64,000 nt of DNA, from assembly GCA_963809765.1 (NCBI GenBank), contig CAWEKT010000001.1:1240001-1304000 (forward strand), read 5' to 3'. The position numbers and the translations under genes were made by a program. This DNA is from JACVRM01 sp963809765 (lineage in GTDB: Bacteria; Actinomycetota; Thermoleophilia; Gaiellales; Gaiellaceae). Position 1 is the stretch's first letter. Each line of letters opens with the position of its first letter. The notes beneath the pieces were generated by a model, which saw only the letters and a list, made by a program, of their open reading frames with translations, searched no databases and was not told the origin of the DNA. This document shows, piece after piece, positions 8,399 through 14,782 of the stretch.

Positions 8399-9450
8399 TC
8401 GGACGCGGCCGCGCCGACCGCTTCCATCTCGCGCAGGCACGCCAGCCGCTTCAGCGACTGCAGCTCGATCTGCCGCACGCGCTCGCGCGTGAAGCCGAGC
8501 ACCCGCCCGATCTCCTCGAGCGTCTTCGGCTCGCGGCCGCCGAGGCCGTAGCGAAGCACGATCACCGCACGCTCGCGCTCGCCCAGGGCGCAGAGCGCCT
8601 GCGCCAGGGCCTGGTTGCGCAGCGAAAGCTCGACCGCTTCCTCGGTCGCCGGCCCGTCGCCTGCGACGAAGTCGCCGAAGACCGCGTCCTCGTGCTCGCC
8701 GACCGGCTGGTCGAGGCTCGTGGAGGCGCGGGCGGCCTCGCGCACCTCGCGCGCCTGCTCGACGGGCAGGTTCGCCTCTTCGGCGATCTCGGCCAGCGTC
8801 GGCTCGCGGCCGAGCTGCGTCCAGAGCGTGCGCTCGGCCTTGTTCATCTTCTGCAGGCGCTCGACGATGTGAACGGGCATCCGGATCGTGCGCGCCTTGT
8901 CGGCGAGCGCGCGGGCAACGGCCTGTCGGATCCACCAGGTCGCGTAGGTGGAGAACTTGAAGCCGCGGCGCCAATCGAACTTCTCGACGGCGCGAATCAG
9001 CCCGAGCGTCCCCTCCTGGATCAGGTCGAGGAACGGCAGGCCCTGGTTGCGGTAGTTCTTGGCGATCGAGACGACGAGCCGCAGGTTCGACTGGATCATG
9101 TGCTGCTTCGCCTGCATGTCGCCGCGCTCGACGCGCTTGGAGAGCTCGACCTCCTGGGCCGCCGTCAGCAGCGGGTGCCGGCCCGCCTCGCGCAGGAAGA
9201 GCTGGAGCGCGTCGGTGGTCGTGTCAGGGACGGCGGCGAGCTGCGGTTGCCGCTCGGCAGGAGCCTCGACGATCTCGATCCCTCGGCGATCCAGCTCGTG
9301 CTGGATCGTGTCGGTCTCGAGCGCGTCGAAGCCGTGTGCCTCGATCAGATCGTTGAGGTCGGCCGTTGGCAGCGAACCCTGCTGCTCGGCCGAACTGATC
9401 AACTCTCTGACCGCATCGTTCTCGAGAATGAGCTCGGCTGCGACCGTCAC
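8392..9450 (-). CDS. rpoD: Primary-type sigma-70 factor with region 1.1
   Basis: A 352-residue sigma factor. Residues about 14-60 (LISSAEQQGSLPTADLNDLI and following) have the look of region 1.1, which marks primary sigma factors. Region 2 shows NLRLVVSIAKNYRNQGLPFLDLIQEGTLGLIRAVEKFDW and TYATWWIRQAVARALADKAR, and region 4 ends LEEIGRVLGFTRERVRQIEL. It probably directs housekeeping transcription. The neighbouring sigma gene at 7435 lacks region 1.1 and is likely an alternative group 2 factor. The ATG at 9450 is preceded by GAAAGGATCATCTCG, a usable ribosome site. Which of the two is the true vegetative factor cannot be settled here. Confidence 0.9.
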   Translation of the reverse strand: MTVAAELILENDAVRELISSAEQQGSLPTADLNDLIEAHGFDALETDTIQHELDRRGIEIVEAPAERQPQLAAVPDTTTDALQLFLREAGRHPLLTAAQEVELSKRVERGDMQAKQHMIQSNLRLVVSIAKNYRNQGLPFLDLIQEGTLGLIRAVEKFDWRRGFKFSTYATWWIRQAVARALADKARTIRMPVHIVERLQKMNKAERTLWTQLGREPTLAEIAEEANLPVEQAREVREAARASTSLDQPVGEHEDAVFGDFVAGDGPATEEAVELSLRNQALAQALCALGERERAVIVLRYGLGGREPKTLEEIGRVLGFTRERVRQIELQSLKRLACLREMEAVGAAASDD

Positions 9451-9534
9451 AGGATCGAGATGATCCTTTCATGTCCGAGCCACGTTGAAACATCCCGAGC
9501 CCGCTGGCCTGGCCCGTTGCCCGGCCGACGCACG

Positions 9535-9548
9535 ATAACCCGGGTTAT
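9535..9548. promoter_or_regulatory. 14-bp perfect palindrome upstream of the rpoD-like gene
   Basis: ATAACCCGGGTTAT is a perfect palindrome about 85 bp upstream of the ATG at 9450, and on the minus strand it overlaps TTGACA. No good -10 lies at 16-18 bp, so an operator reading is as likely as a promoter one. Confidence 0.45.
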
Positions 9549-9610
9549 GTCAACTAGCGTGAAGCTGAGATCCCTCCCCCGGTGTCGCGAGAAGAGTCAC
9601 GACGAGCGGG

Positions 9611-9850
9611 TTAGCGACACCGTGCTTCGCGAAGGAAGTCGGCCGGAAGCGCCCACGACGCAAACTTGACGATCCCGAGCAGCCGTCCGGTCTTGTCGAA
9701 GTCGAAGCGGAAGTCGCCGGCCACGTCGTGCTCGACGAGCCGGTGCGAACGCGCCACCTCTGCGTCGTCGAAGTTCGTGAGGTAGACGTAGGCGGTGTTC
9801 TTGCCGCCGTCCAGCGTGACCCGTACAAGCGGGATGTCGGGCCGCCAGCA
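9611..9850 (-). pseudogene. 5'-truncated DUF2283-type gene remnant
   Basis: Read from the TAA at 9611-9613, the minus strand encodes about 77 residues including VTLDGGKNTAYVYLTNF, then HDVAGDFRFDFDKTGRLLGI and VKFASWALPADFL. The order (short strand pair, D-x-D-xxG-LLGI, then S-x-x-LP) fits DUF2283, a small family of unknown function. Upstream there is an in-frame TAG and no ATG or GTG, so the start is missing. The break lies next to the dispersed repeat at 9871. It is probably a decayed copy that the repeat element truncated. Confidence 0.6.
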
Positions 9851-9870
9851 AGCCCCCTAGGCGTTGCAGG

Positions 9871-10062
9871 ACCGGCGAAGCCGAGCTTGCTCGGCGAGAG
9901 CCACACTGCGCGCAGTCGCGTCTGACCAGATAGCCAGCCTGTCCCGCCACCAAGGACAGGGGGTAGCTCGAAGGGGAACGAAGCTCCCCCTTCGAATGAA
10001 GCGAGCTCTGCCGCCGTCATTCGTTTCGACCAAGGGGGGTCGGCGGCACGGCTCGCGGTTTC
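9871..10062. repeat. Dispersed ~195-bp repeat, copy A
   Basis: This matches 14055-14252 in the same orientation over nearly its full length. Shared blocks include GCCGAGC-TGCTCGGCGAGAG, CGTCTGACCAG, AGCTCCCCCTTCGAATGAAG and GGCACGGCTCGCGGT. Substitutions are spread evenly and no start codon is shared, so it is probably a non-coding mobile or MITE-like repeat. Copy A joins the truncated DUF2283 gene on one side and the DnaA-box-like cluster on the other. Confidence 0.75.
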
Positions 10063-10097
10063 CACAAAGACGTCCACAGGCAATGTGGAAATGTGGA
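10059..10097. promoter_or_regulatory. Cluster of four DnaA-box-like TCCACA sites
   Basis: Two TCCACA cores on the plus strand (10061-10066, 10073-10078) face two TGTGGA cores (10084-10089, 10092-10097). TTTCCACA and TGTGGAAA form a perfect 8-bp inverted repeat. The last site read on the minus strand is TCATCCACA, one mismatch from TTATCCACA. Four boxes in 39 bp is far above chance for this GC content. No dnaA, dnaN or AT-rich unwinding region is nearby, so this is not shown to be an origin. Confidence 0.5.
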
Positions 10098-10142
10098 TGA
10101 ATCGCCGGTCGCAAAGAGCGGCTTTTTCCCGGTTTGATCCCC

Positions 10143-10171
10143 TTGTTGGAGGTCCCCGGGGCCACTACCTT
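10143..10171 (+). promoter_or_regulatory. Promoter of small RNA copy 1
   Basis: TTGTTG, a 17-bp spacer, then TACCTT, ending about 8 bp before the start of the conserved RNA block. A T-run at 10123-10127 lies 15 bp upstream, where an UP element would be. Spacing is identical at copies 2 and 3. Confidence 0.75.
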
Positions 10172-10177
10172 TCCTCT

Positions 10178-10315
10178 TGCGCCGAGTACGGAACGCGACT
10201 AGGACGAAGCCCCGCCGGGCGGCTGTAGGTGCAAGCCGAAAGTCAGTCGGTGAGGTGGACGAAAGCGAGACCGGTTCGGCGAACAGAAGGGGCCCCTCCG
10301 GGGGCCCCTTCTCTG
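10178..10315 (+). ncRNA. Unrecognised structured small RNA, copy 1
   Basis: A 137-nt block is identical to copy 2 (10579-10715) and about 90% identical to copy 3. The 5' CGCCGAG can pair with 3' TTCGGCG, followed inward by CGG/CCG and CGC/GCG helices separated by small internal loops. A 12-bp GC-rich terminator hairpin (10285-10296 with 10301-10312, loop TCCG) ends it, followed by TTCTCT. No downstream gene on this strand exists, so it is not simply a leader. The block is open in one frame across copies, but substitutions are mostly non-synonymous and no start codon or ribosome site is shared. It does not match any riboswitch, 6S, SRP, RNase P or tmRNA consensus that I know. Confidence 0.75.
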
Positions 10316-10543
10316 TCTGTGGTGACCGCGAGCCGTGCCGCCGGGCTCAGTGCGCGGAAGCACGCTCGGCTCCGCAGGTAGACCACGCTGTCGCCGTCGA
10401 ATGATCGTCGCGACATCGAGAGACCTTGTTGCGCGTCATGTCCGCCACGTGCCGGCGAGCGGAACGGTGGCCCCGAGGACCCTTTGCGCTCCCGACCGAG
10501 AACGCGAGCTCGCAAACAGCGGCTTTTTTCGTTCTCGAAGCCC

Positions 10544-10572
10544 TTGCTGCGAGTCGTCGGGGGCACTAGTTT
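10544..10572 (+). promoter_or_regulatory. Promoter of small RNA copy 2
   Basis: TTGCTG, 17-bp spacer, TAGTTT. A T-run at 10524-10529 precedes it by 14 bp. Outside the motifs the spacer differs from copies 1 and 3, so the motifs themselves appear to be under selection. Confidence 0.78.
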
Positions 10573-10578
10573 TCCCCC

Positions 10579-10716
10579 TGCGCCGAGTACGGAACGCGAC
10601 TAGGACGAAGCCCCGCCGGGCGGCTGTAGGTGCAAGCCGAAAGTCAGTCGGTGAGGTGGACGAAAGCGAGACCGGTTCGGCGAACAGAAGGGGCCCCTCC
10701 GGGGGCCCCTTCTCTA
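10579..10716 (+). ncRNA. Unrecognised structured small RNA, copy 2
   Basis: This copy is identical to copy 1 over 137 nt (10579-10715) although flanking DNA is unrelated, which suggests recent duplication or gene conversion. The terminator stem is 10686-10697 with 10702-10713, loop TCCG. It ends 20 bp before the convergent cupin gene, so it cannot be a riboswitch for a downstream plus-strand gene. Read-through could give antisense to the cupin 3' end. Confidence 0.78.
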
Positions 10717-10735
10717 TTCATGTGACCGGCCAGGA

Positions 10736-11281
10736 TCAGCTCTCGGCGGGCGGGAACGGCAGGCGCAGCGGCTCGTAGTCGCCGGGCCAGTCCGCGTAGG
10801 CCTCGTCCGGCACGTCGGTGTCCGTAACGGCAGACGCGCCGTGCTTGGCCGCTGCCTCGCTCGCCGGGTAGTGCAGCTTCTCGACGTCGGGCCGTGCGCC
10901 GAGCATGAGGACCGCGCACGGGCCGTCGCCGGCGCCCACGAGGACGTGGCGGGTACCGGCAGGGCAGTGGAAGTAGTCCCACTGCCGCAGCGTCCGCTCC
11001 TCCTCCTCAACGACCAGCGTGCACTCGCCCGAGAGCACGAGGAAGCCTTCCTGTGCCTCCTCCGAGTGGTAGAGCGCGTTGGGATCGCCCGGCCAGAGCA
11101 CGGAAACGCGAACCCCGACGTCGCGAAACGGGTGATCCTGCGACTCGATCGGGTACGTCGCGCCGCCCTTCTCCTCGTTCCGCACCGCGAGCGCGCCCTG
11201 GAGGTTCAAGACGAACCAGCCCTCCGAGCTGACATAGCGGCCGTACGGGGTATCGGCCACGGTTGCTTCCTTCACCGGCAT
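10736..11281 (-). CDS. Cupin-domain protein
   Basis: A 181-residue protein whose ATG at 11281 follows GAGGAGGACTGC, a very strong ribosome site. A conserved double-stranded beta-helix core runs from about residue 50 to 125, with ALYHSEEAQEGFLVLSGECTLVVEEEERTLRQWDYFHCPAGTRHVLVG. The metal-ligand-like H and E residues fit cupin motif 1 (HxEEAQEGFLVLSG) and motif 2 (PAGTRH). It probably binds a metal and a small ligand; the reaction is not deducible. It lies downstream of a small membrane gene on the same strand and converges with small RNA copy 2. Confidence 0.8.
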   Translation of the reverse strand: MPVKEATVADTPYGRYVSSEGWFVLNLQGALAVRNEEKGGATYPIESQDHPFRDVGVRVSVLWPGDPNALYHSEEAQEGFLVLSGECTLVVEEEERTLRQWDYFHCPAGTRHVLVGAGDGPCAVLMLGARPDVEKLHYPASEAAAKHGASAVTDTDVPDEAYADWPGDYEPLRLPFPPAES

Positions 11282-11370
11282 GCAGTCCTCCTCGATCTCG
11301 TGCTCCGACGCGGGGACGGTGACCGCAACGGTCGTGCCCGACCCGCCGGGCGGGCAAGCGTACTGCCCGC

Positions 11371-11758
11371 TCAGGTCACCGAGAGGCCAAGGAGGAGGGC
11401 ACCGAGGGTGACCAGGCTGGCCGCCGCCGTCGTGCGCCTCGTGGCGGTCCCGGTCGAGGAGCTCCTGGCCGCCGCCGAGGACCAGGAGGCCGGCGACGAA
11501 GAGCGGCGCCCCCACCGAGAAGACCGCGAAGAACCCCCACGTCAGTAGCGCCGCCACGGCGACCCCGAGGCCGGCGGCACGCACAAGCGCCGGTGCCCCG
11601 CTGCGCTCTCGCGCCACGACGGCGCCCGTGACTCCGAGGAGCAGCGTGACGACGACGAAGACCGTCCGAGCGGACACGCCGGCGCCGTCCTCTCGGATTG
11701 TCAGCACCAGAAAGACGACCACGGTGACCGCGGCGATGAGCGAACCCGCAAGGAGCAA
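11371..11758 (-). CDS. Small multi-pass membrane protein (frameshifted)
   Basis: The minus strand encodes about 130 residues with four predicted membrane helices: LLLAGSLIAAVTVVVFLVL, VFVVVTLLLGVTGAVVA, AALLTWGFFAVFSVGAPLFV and, after a frameshift near 11437, SLVTLGALLLGLSV ending at the TGA 11371-11373. One extra G in GAGGCGC explains the shift. The start is unclear: a TTG at 11758 is suggested because the frame upstream runs through the small RNA copy 3 promoter. No family is recognised. Same strand as the cupin gene. Confidence 0.55.
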
Positions 11759-11822
11759 CTTGTCCGGGCGAGACCCGAGATCGAAGCGTTTGGAAATTGC
11801 GCCTTTTTCTGTTCGAGGGGCC

Positions 11823-11851
11823 TTGCTGTGCCCTGGCGGAGGCACTAGTTT
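11823..11851 (+). promoter_or_regulatory. Promoter of small RNA copy 3
   Basis: TTGCTG, 17-bp spacer, TAGTTT. A T-run at 11804-11808 lies 14 bp upstream within GCGCCTTTTTC, echoing GCGGCTTTTT at copies 1 and 2. Confidence 0.78.
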
Positions 11852-11858
11852 CCCTCCT

Positions 11859-11996
11859 GCGCCGAGAACGGAACGCAACTAGGTCGAAGCCCCGCCGGGC
11901 GGCCGTAGGCGGAAGCCGAAAGTCAGTCGGTGAGGTGGACGAAAGCGGAACCGGTTCGGCGAATAGAGCGGGCCCCTCCGGGGGCCCGTTCTCTTT
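11859..11996 (+). ncRNA. Unrecognised structured small RNA, copy 3 (divergent)
   Basis: This copy differs from copies 1 and 2 at about a dozen positions. The outer stem CGCCGAG/TTCGGCG and the inner CGG/CCG and CGC/GCG helices are unchanged, while changes fall in the predicted internal loops. In the terminator a G-C pair became C-G (GGGG/CCCC to CGGG/CCCG) and an A-U became G-U, so pairing is kept. That covariation supports RNA-level selection. The stem is 11965-11976 with 11981-11992. A small membrane protein gene starts 70 bp downstream, beyond the terminator. Confidence 0.75.
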
Positions 11997-12065
11997 CTTC
12001 TCTGCAGAGCGAGACCGTTGCGGTAGCCCGCGCGCTCTGCGCCGCTCCCTCGCTAGGCTCGGTGC

Positions 12066-12287
12066 GTGCACCTGCGCGCTCCATCGGTCGACCACGGCGT
12101 CGCCTCGTTCCTCTGGGGCTTCGGCCTCGGCCTCTACATCTGGCTCGGCCTGGCGCTGATCGGCATCGCCGGCGCGACCGCGTTCATCTTCGGTGCGCTC
12201 GGCGGCGCTGCGATCTTCCTGTTCGTCCGCCGGTTCGGCGAGGAAGAGGTTCGTCAGGTGAGCAGCACGCGCTCCCGCATGCGGTGA
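12066..12287 (+). CDS. Small two-helix membrane protein
   Basis: A 73-residue protein from a GTG at 12066 with two hydrophobic segments, SFLWGFGLGLYIWLGLALIGI and ATAFIFGALGGAAIFLFV, then a charged tail RRFGEEEVRQ. No family is recognised. It follows small RNA copy 3 after its terminator. Start assignment is tentative because no strong ribosome site is visible. Its last 34 bp overlap the end of a convergent small ORF. Confidence 0.55.
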   Translation: MHLRAPSVDHGVASFLWGFGLGLYIWLGLALIGIAGATAFIFGALGGAAIFLFVRRFGEEEVRQVSSTRSRMR

Positions 12288-12466
12288 TCGCCGGCGAGCG
12301 CTGACACGAGCCTGTCTGCCATCGGGCCCAGGGAACCCTCGAGGCGCTCGCGCGCGCTCGGGCGAATGGGACCGAGGAGACAGTCGATGTGGGCGCAATC
12401 GGCCATCAGCCTGCGGGTGGCGGGCTCACCGAGGAACACAGTGGGGGCGGGAGTGGCGAGCATCAC
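12254..12466 (-). CDS. Small hypothetical protein
   Basis: A 70-residue ORF with a residue pattern that looks coding (FLGEPATRRLMADCAHIDCL, then RLEGSLGPMADRLVSALAG), including amphipathic helices and two cysteines. It overlaps the 3' end of the convergent 12066 gene by 34 bp. No family is recognised and no strong ribosome site is visible. It may be spurious. Confidence 0.4.
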   Translation of the reverse strand: MMLATPAPTVFLGEPATRRLMADCAHIDCLLGPIRPSARERLEGSLGPMADRLVSALAGDHRMRERVLLT

Positions 12467-12546
12467 GCTCTAGTTATCGAGCGCTGAGCCCCACGGGTCC
12501 ATCCCTGGCCGGAGTGACCCATCAGGGGGATGCGCGTCTCCCCCGT

Positions 12547-13233
12547 TCAGGTGTCGGACGAGCGTTCGGGCGGCGTGGGTACCGGCGTGCGCTCGGTGAC
12601 GACCTCGATGTCGTCGTCGTCGTCGTCGCGGCGCACCACGCGGGTGTCCGCCGCTTCGTCCACGACCTCGTCGTCCCGCAGCCGCGCGTCCTCCTCGGCC
12701 GCCAGGACAGGTGCGCCTGCCGGAGCGACACGGCCCTCGTCGTCCGTGACGACCTCCGCATCCTCGGGCACCTCACGGACGACCCTCGGGCCCGTCGTGT
12801 CGATGCTGAAGCCGGCTACGAGGCCGATGACGAGCGCGATCGCCGAGACATTGAGCACCGATCCCCCGACATCGGCGATGAAGCCGTCGACACCGATGTC
12901 GTCCGACCACTCGCGGACGTGGTCGCCCAGCCACGCGGAGCTCGGGTCGAAGCCGGCGATGATCCAGCCCCCCACGATCAGGGCCGGCAGGAACGCAGCC
13001 AACAGCACCGGGCTCGAGAGCCTCGGCCAGCCCCACTTCGTCCAGCCGCCCAGGACCTGGGTCAACGCCAGCGACAGCCCGGCGAGCGCGCAGAGGCCCA
13101 CCCAGGCCCAGTAGTCCCAGCTCGGAGTCCCGCCGCTCGCTTCAGGGTCGAGGACGCGGGAGCCGAGCCACAGCAGGACTCCTGCCGCAGCGACGCCGAG
13201 CAGCGTGCTCGTGGCACGTGTTACGCCGTACAT
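12547..13233 (-). CDS. Membrane protein with long acidic C-terminal tail
   Basis: A 228-residue protein with four membrane helices (residues about 7-24, 41-60, 72-95 and 128-147) and a C-terminal cytoplasmic tail of about 75 residues rich in D and E, including RRDDDDDDIEVVTERTPVPT. A W-rich loop (SWDYWAWVG, GGWTKWGWP) separates helices. No domain is recognised. It is followed on the same strand only by small genes. A scaffold or envelope role is possible but not shown. Confidence 0.7.
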   Translation of the reverse strand: MYGVTRATSTLLGVAAAGVLLWLGSRVLDPEASGGTPSWDYWAWVGLCALAGLSLALTQVLGGWTKWGWPRLSSPVLLAAFLPALIVGGWIIAGFDPSSAWLGDHVREWSDDIGVDGFIADVGGSVLNVSAIALVIGLVAGFSIDTTGPRVVREVPEDAEVVTDDEGRVAPAGAPVLAAEEDARLRDDEVVDEAADTRVVRRDDDDDDIEVVTERTPVPTPPERSSDT

Positions 13234-13264
13234 CTCGCGGGTTCTCTACCCGCTTTGCAGGAAG

Positions 13265-13864
13265 TTATTCCAGGTCGAGGCGGCGCAGGTCGAACCGCGC
13301 AGACTCGAGCTCTTCGCGGAATTCGGCCACGACGCCATCCGCTTCGTCGCCGAAGACGTGGGCGACCACGCCGACCTCGCGATCGTTGTGGAAGGGCACG
13401 TCCACATGAGCCGGGGAGACGAGGTTCAGCGACAGGCGCGCGCAGGCCGGGCAGCGCACACCCAGGCCGAGCGCACGGTGGCCCGGCGCCAGGAGCAGGA
13501 ACGATGACGGAAACGCCGGCCGCGGCCGTGCCTCCGGGTAGCAGTAGAAGCTCCACGGCCACTCCCCCGCTCCGATCCGTCGCGCCGCCAGCTCGCCGAG
13601 CTCGAACGCCGTGTCGTCCAGGCGCGACGTCATCACGTTGAAGAACGCCCCGCCGCCGAGCCCGAGCGGCGCCCAGTCGAGGTCGTCGTGGGACACGAGC
13701 CCGACGTGATCGCCACCGCACGCGCACGCGAACGTGACGCGGAACACCGCCGGATGCGCCGCTCCCGGAAGCCGCTCGACCCGCCGAAACGCCGACAGCG
13801 TCACGCGCGTCTCTCCGCGCGCGGGGCACGCGAAGCAGTAGCGAGCGGTGAGCACGTCGTACAT
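13265..13864 (-). CDS. Hypothetical protein with multiple Cys pairs
   Basis: A 199-residue protein starting at the ATG 13864. Cysteine pairs YCFACPARGE, ACACGG and RCPAC suggest a zinc-ribbon-like metal site built from residues far apart in sequence. Middle segments are aromatic and acidic (VSHDDLDWAPLGLGGGAFFN). No family is recognised. It lies between the membrane protein gene and the dispersed repeat copy B. Codon use and length support a real gene. Confidence 0.65.
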   Translation of the reverse strand: MYDVLTARYCFACPARGETRVTLSAFRRVERLPGAAHPAVFRVTFACACGGDHVGLVSHDDLDWAPLGLGGGAFFNVMTSRLDDTAFELGELAARRIGAGEWPWSFYCYPEARPRPAFPSSFLLLAPGHRALGLGVRCPACARLSLNLVSPAHVDVPFHNDREVGVVAHVFGDEADGVVAEFREELESARFDLRRLDLE

Positions 13865-14004
13865 GTCCCTGTCTCGGATTGTGGCTGGAAGATCGGCGGG
13901 CGCAACCGGGGGCCGCCCAGGCCGGTCGCGTCGGGCAGCCCCCTCCGGCGACCCGAGTCGAGCCTCACTCCTTCCCGCACCGTGCGTCTCCCCCACCCCA
14001 CCCC

Positions 14005-14252
14005 CGATGTTGCGACGAAGTCGCGACGAGCACTCGACGACCACGGTGCGCAGTACCGGCGGAGCCGAGCTCGCTCGGCGAGAGCCACATCGCGCGAAGC
14101 CGCGTCTGACCAGCTGGCCTGGTCGCCTCGAACGCGACGTAGCCAGGGGGGAGCTCGAGGGGGGACGTAGCTCCCCCTTCGAATGAAGCGAGCCCTGCGG
14201 CCGCAGGATTGCGTCGCCCGCGCAGCGCCTCACGGCCGCACGGCTCGCGGTC
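14005..14252. repeat. Dispersed repeat, copy B with flanking GTCGCGAC motif
   Basis: 14055-14252 matches copy A at 9871-10062. It is preceded by GTTGCGACGAAGTCGCGACG (from 14008), a motif also seen at 6335 and, degraded, near 9580-9610. Copy B ends 2 bp from the apt stop codon. The region 13865-14254 has no other gene. Confidence 0.72.
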
Positions 14253-14254
14253 TC

Positions 14255-14782
14255 TCAGTAGCTGATGAGCGAGTGCAGGTCGTAGCCTGCGAGGCGTTCG
14301 CGGCCGTCGAGAAAGGTCAGCTCGATCAGGAACGCGACGCCGACGACCTGGCCGCCGAGCTGCTCGACGAGGTCGGTGATCGCCCTGACGGTGCCGCCCG
14401 TTGCGAGCACGTCGTCGTGGATCAGCACGCGCGCGCCGCCGGCGAAGGCGTCGGCGTGCACCTCGAGCGCGTTCTCGCCGTACTCGAGCGCGTAGCTGGC
14501 GCTGATGGTCTTCCACGGCAGCTTCCCGGGCCGCCGGGCGGCGCAGAAGCCGCAGCCGAGCCTGTGTGCGAGCGCGCCGCCGAGGATGAAGCCGCGGGCC
14601 TCCGCTCCGAGGATCAGGTCGGGACGCCGAGGCTCCGCCCACTCGGCGAGCCGCTCGACCGACTCGTGCAGGGCCGCCGGGTCCTGGAGCAGGGGCATGA
14701 TGTCCTTGAAGACGATCCCCGGCTCGGGGAAGTCCGGGACATCGCGAACCTTTGCGGCGAGGTCGACGGCGGTGTTGCTCAT
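14255..14782 (-). CDS. apt: Adenine phosphoribosyltransferase
   Basis: A 175-residue enzyme of standard length for Apt, converting adenine and PRPP to AMP and pyrophosphate in the cytoplasm. The PRPP-binding motif VLIHDDVLATGGTVRA is complete, and the N-terminus VRDVPDFPEPGIVFKDIMPLL is the classic Apt opening. The ATG at 14782 overlaps the upstream ftsR-like TGA by 4 bp, so the two are coupled. Apt downstream of a cell-division regulator is unusual in function but clear in sequence. Confidence 0.95.
   Translation of the reverse strand: MSNTAVDLAAKVRDVPDFPEPGIVFKDIMPLLQDPAALHESVERLAEWAEPRRPDLILGAEARGFILGGALAHRLGCGFCAARRPGKLPWKTISASYALEYGENALEVHADAFAGGARVLIHDDVLATGGTVRAITDLVEQLGGQVVGVAFLIELTFLDGRERLAGYDLHSLISY

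Noticed and set aside
10059..10097. Chromosomal replication origin
   Set aside because: There is no dnaA/dnaN/rpmH neighbourhood and no AT-rich unwinding element; only a box cluster is visible.
10178..10315. Arginine-rich peptide ORFs running through the three repeated blocks
   Set aside because: The frame is open in all copies, but differences are mostly non-synonymous, no start or ribosome site is shared and the ORFs end in the terminator hairpin. An RNA gene explains the conservation better.
10178..10715. Riboswitch reading of the repeated RNA (c-di-GMP, c-di-AMP, cobalamin, SAM, TPP)
   Set aside because: None of the consensus cores I know fits, and copies 1 and 2 have no downstream gene on their strand.
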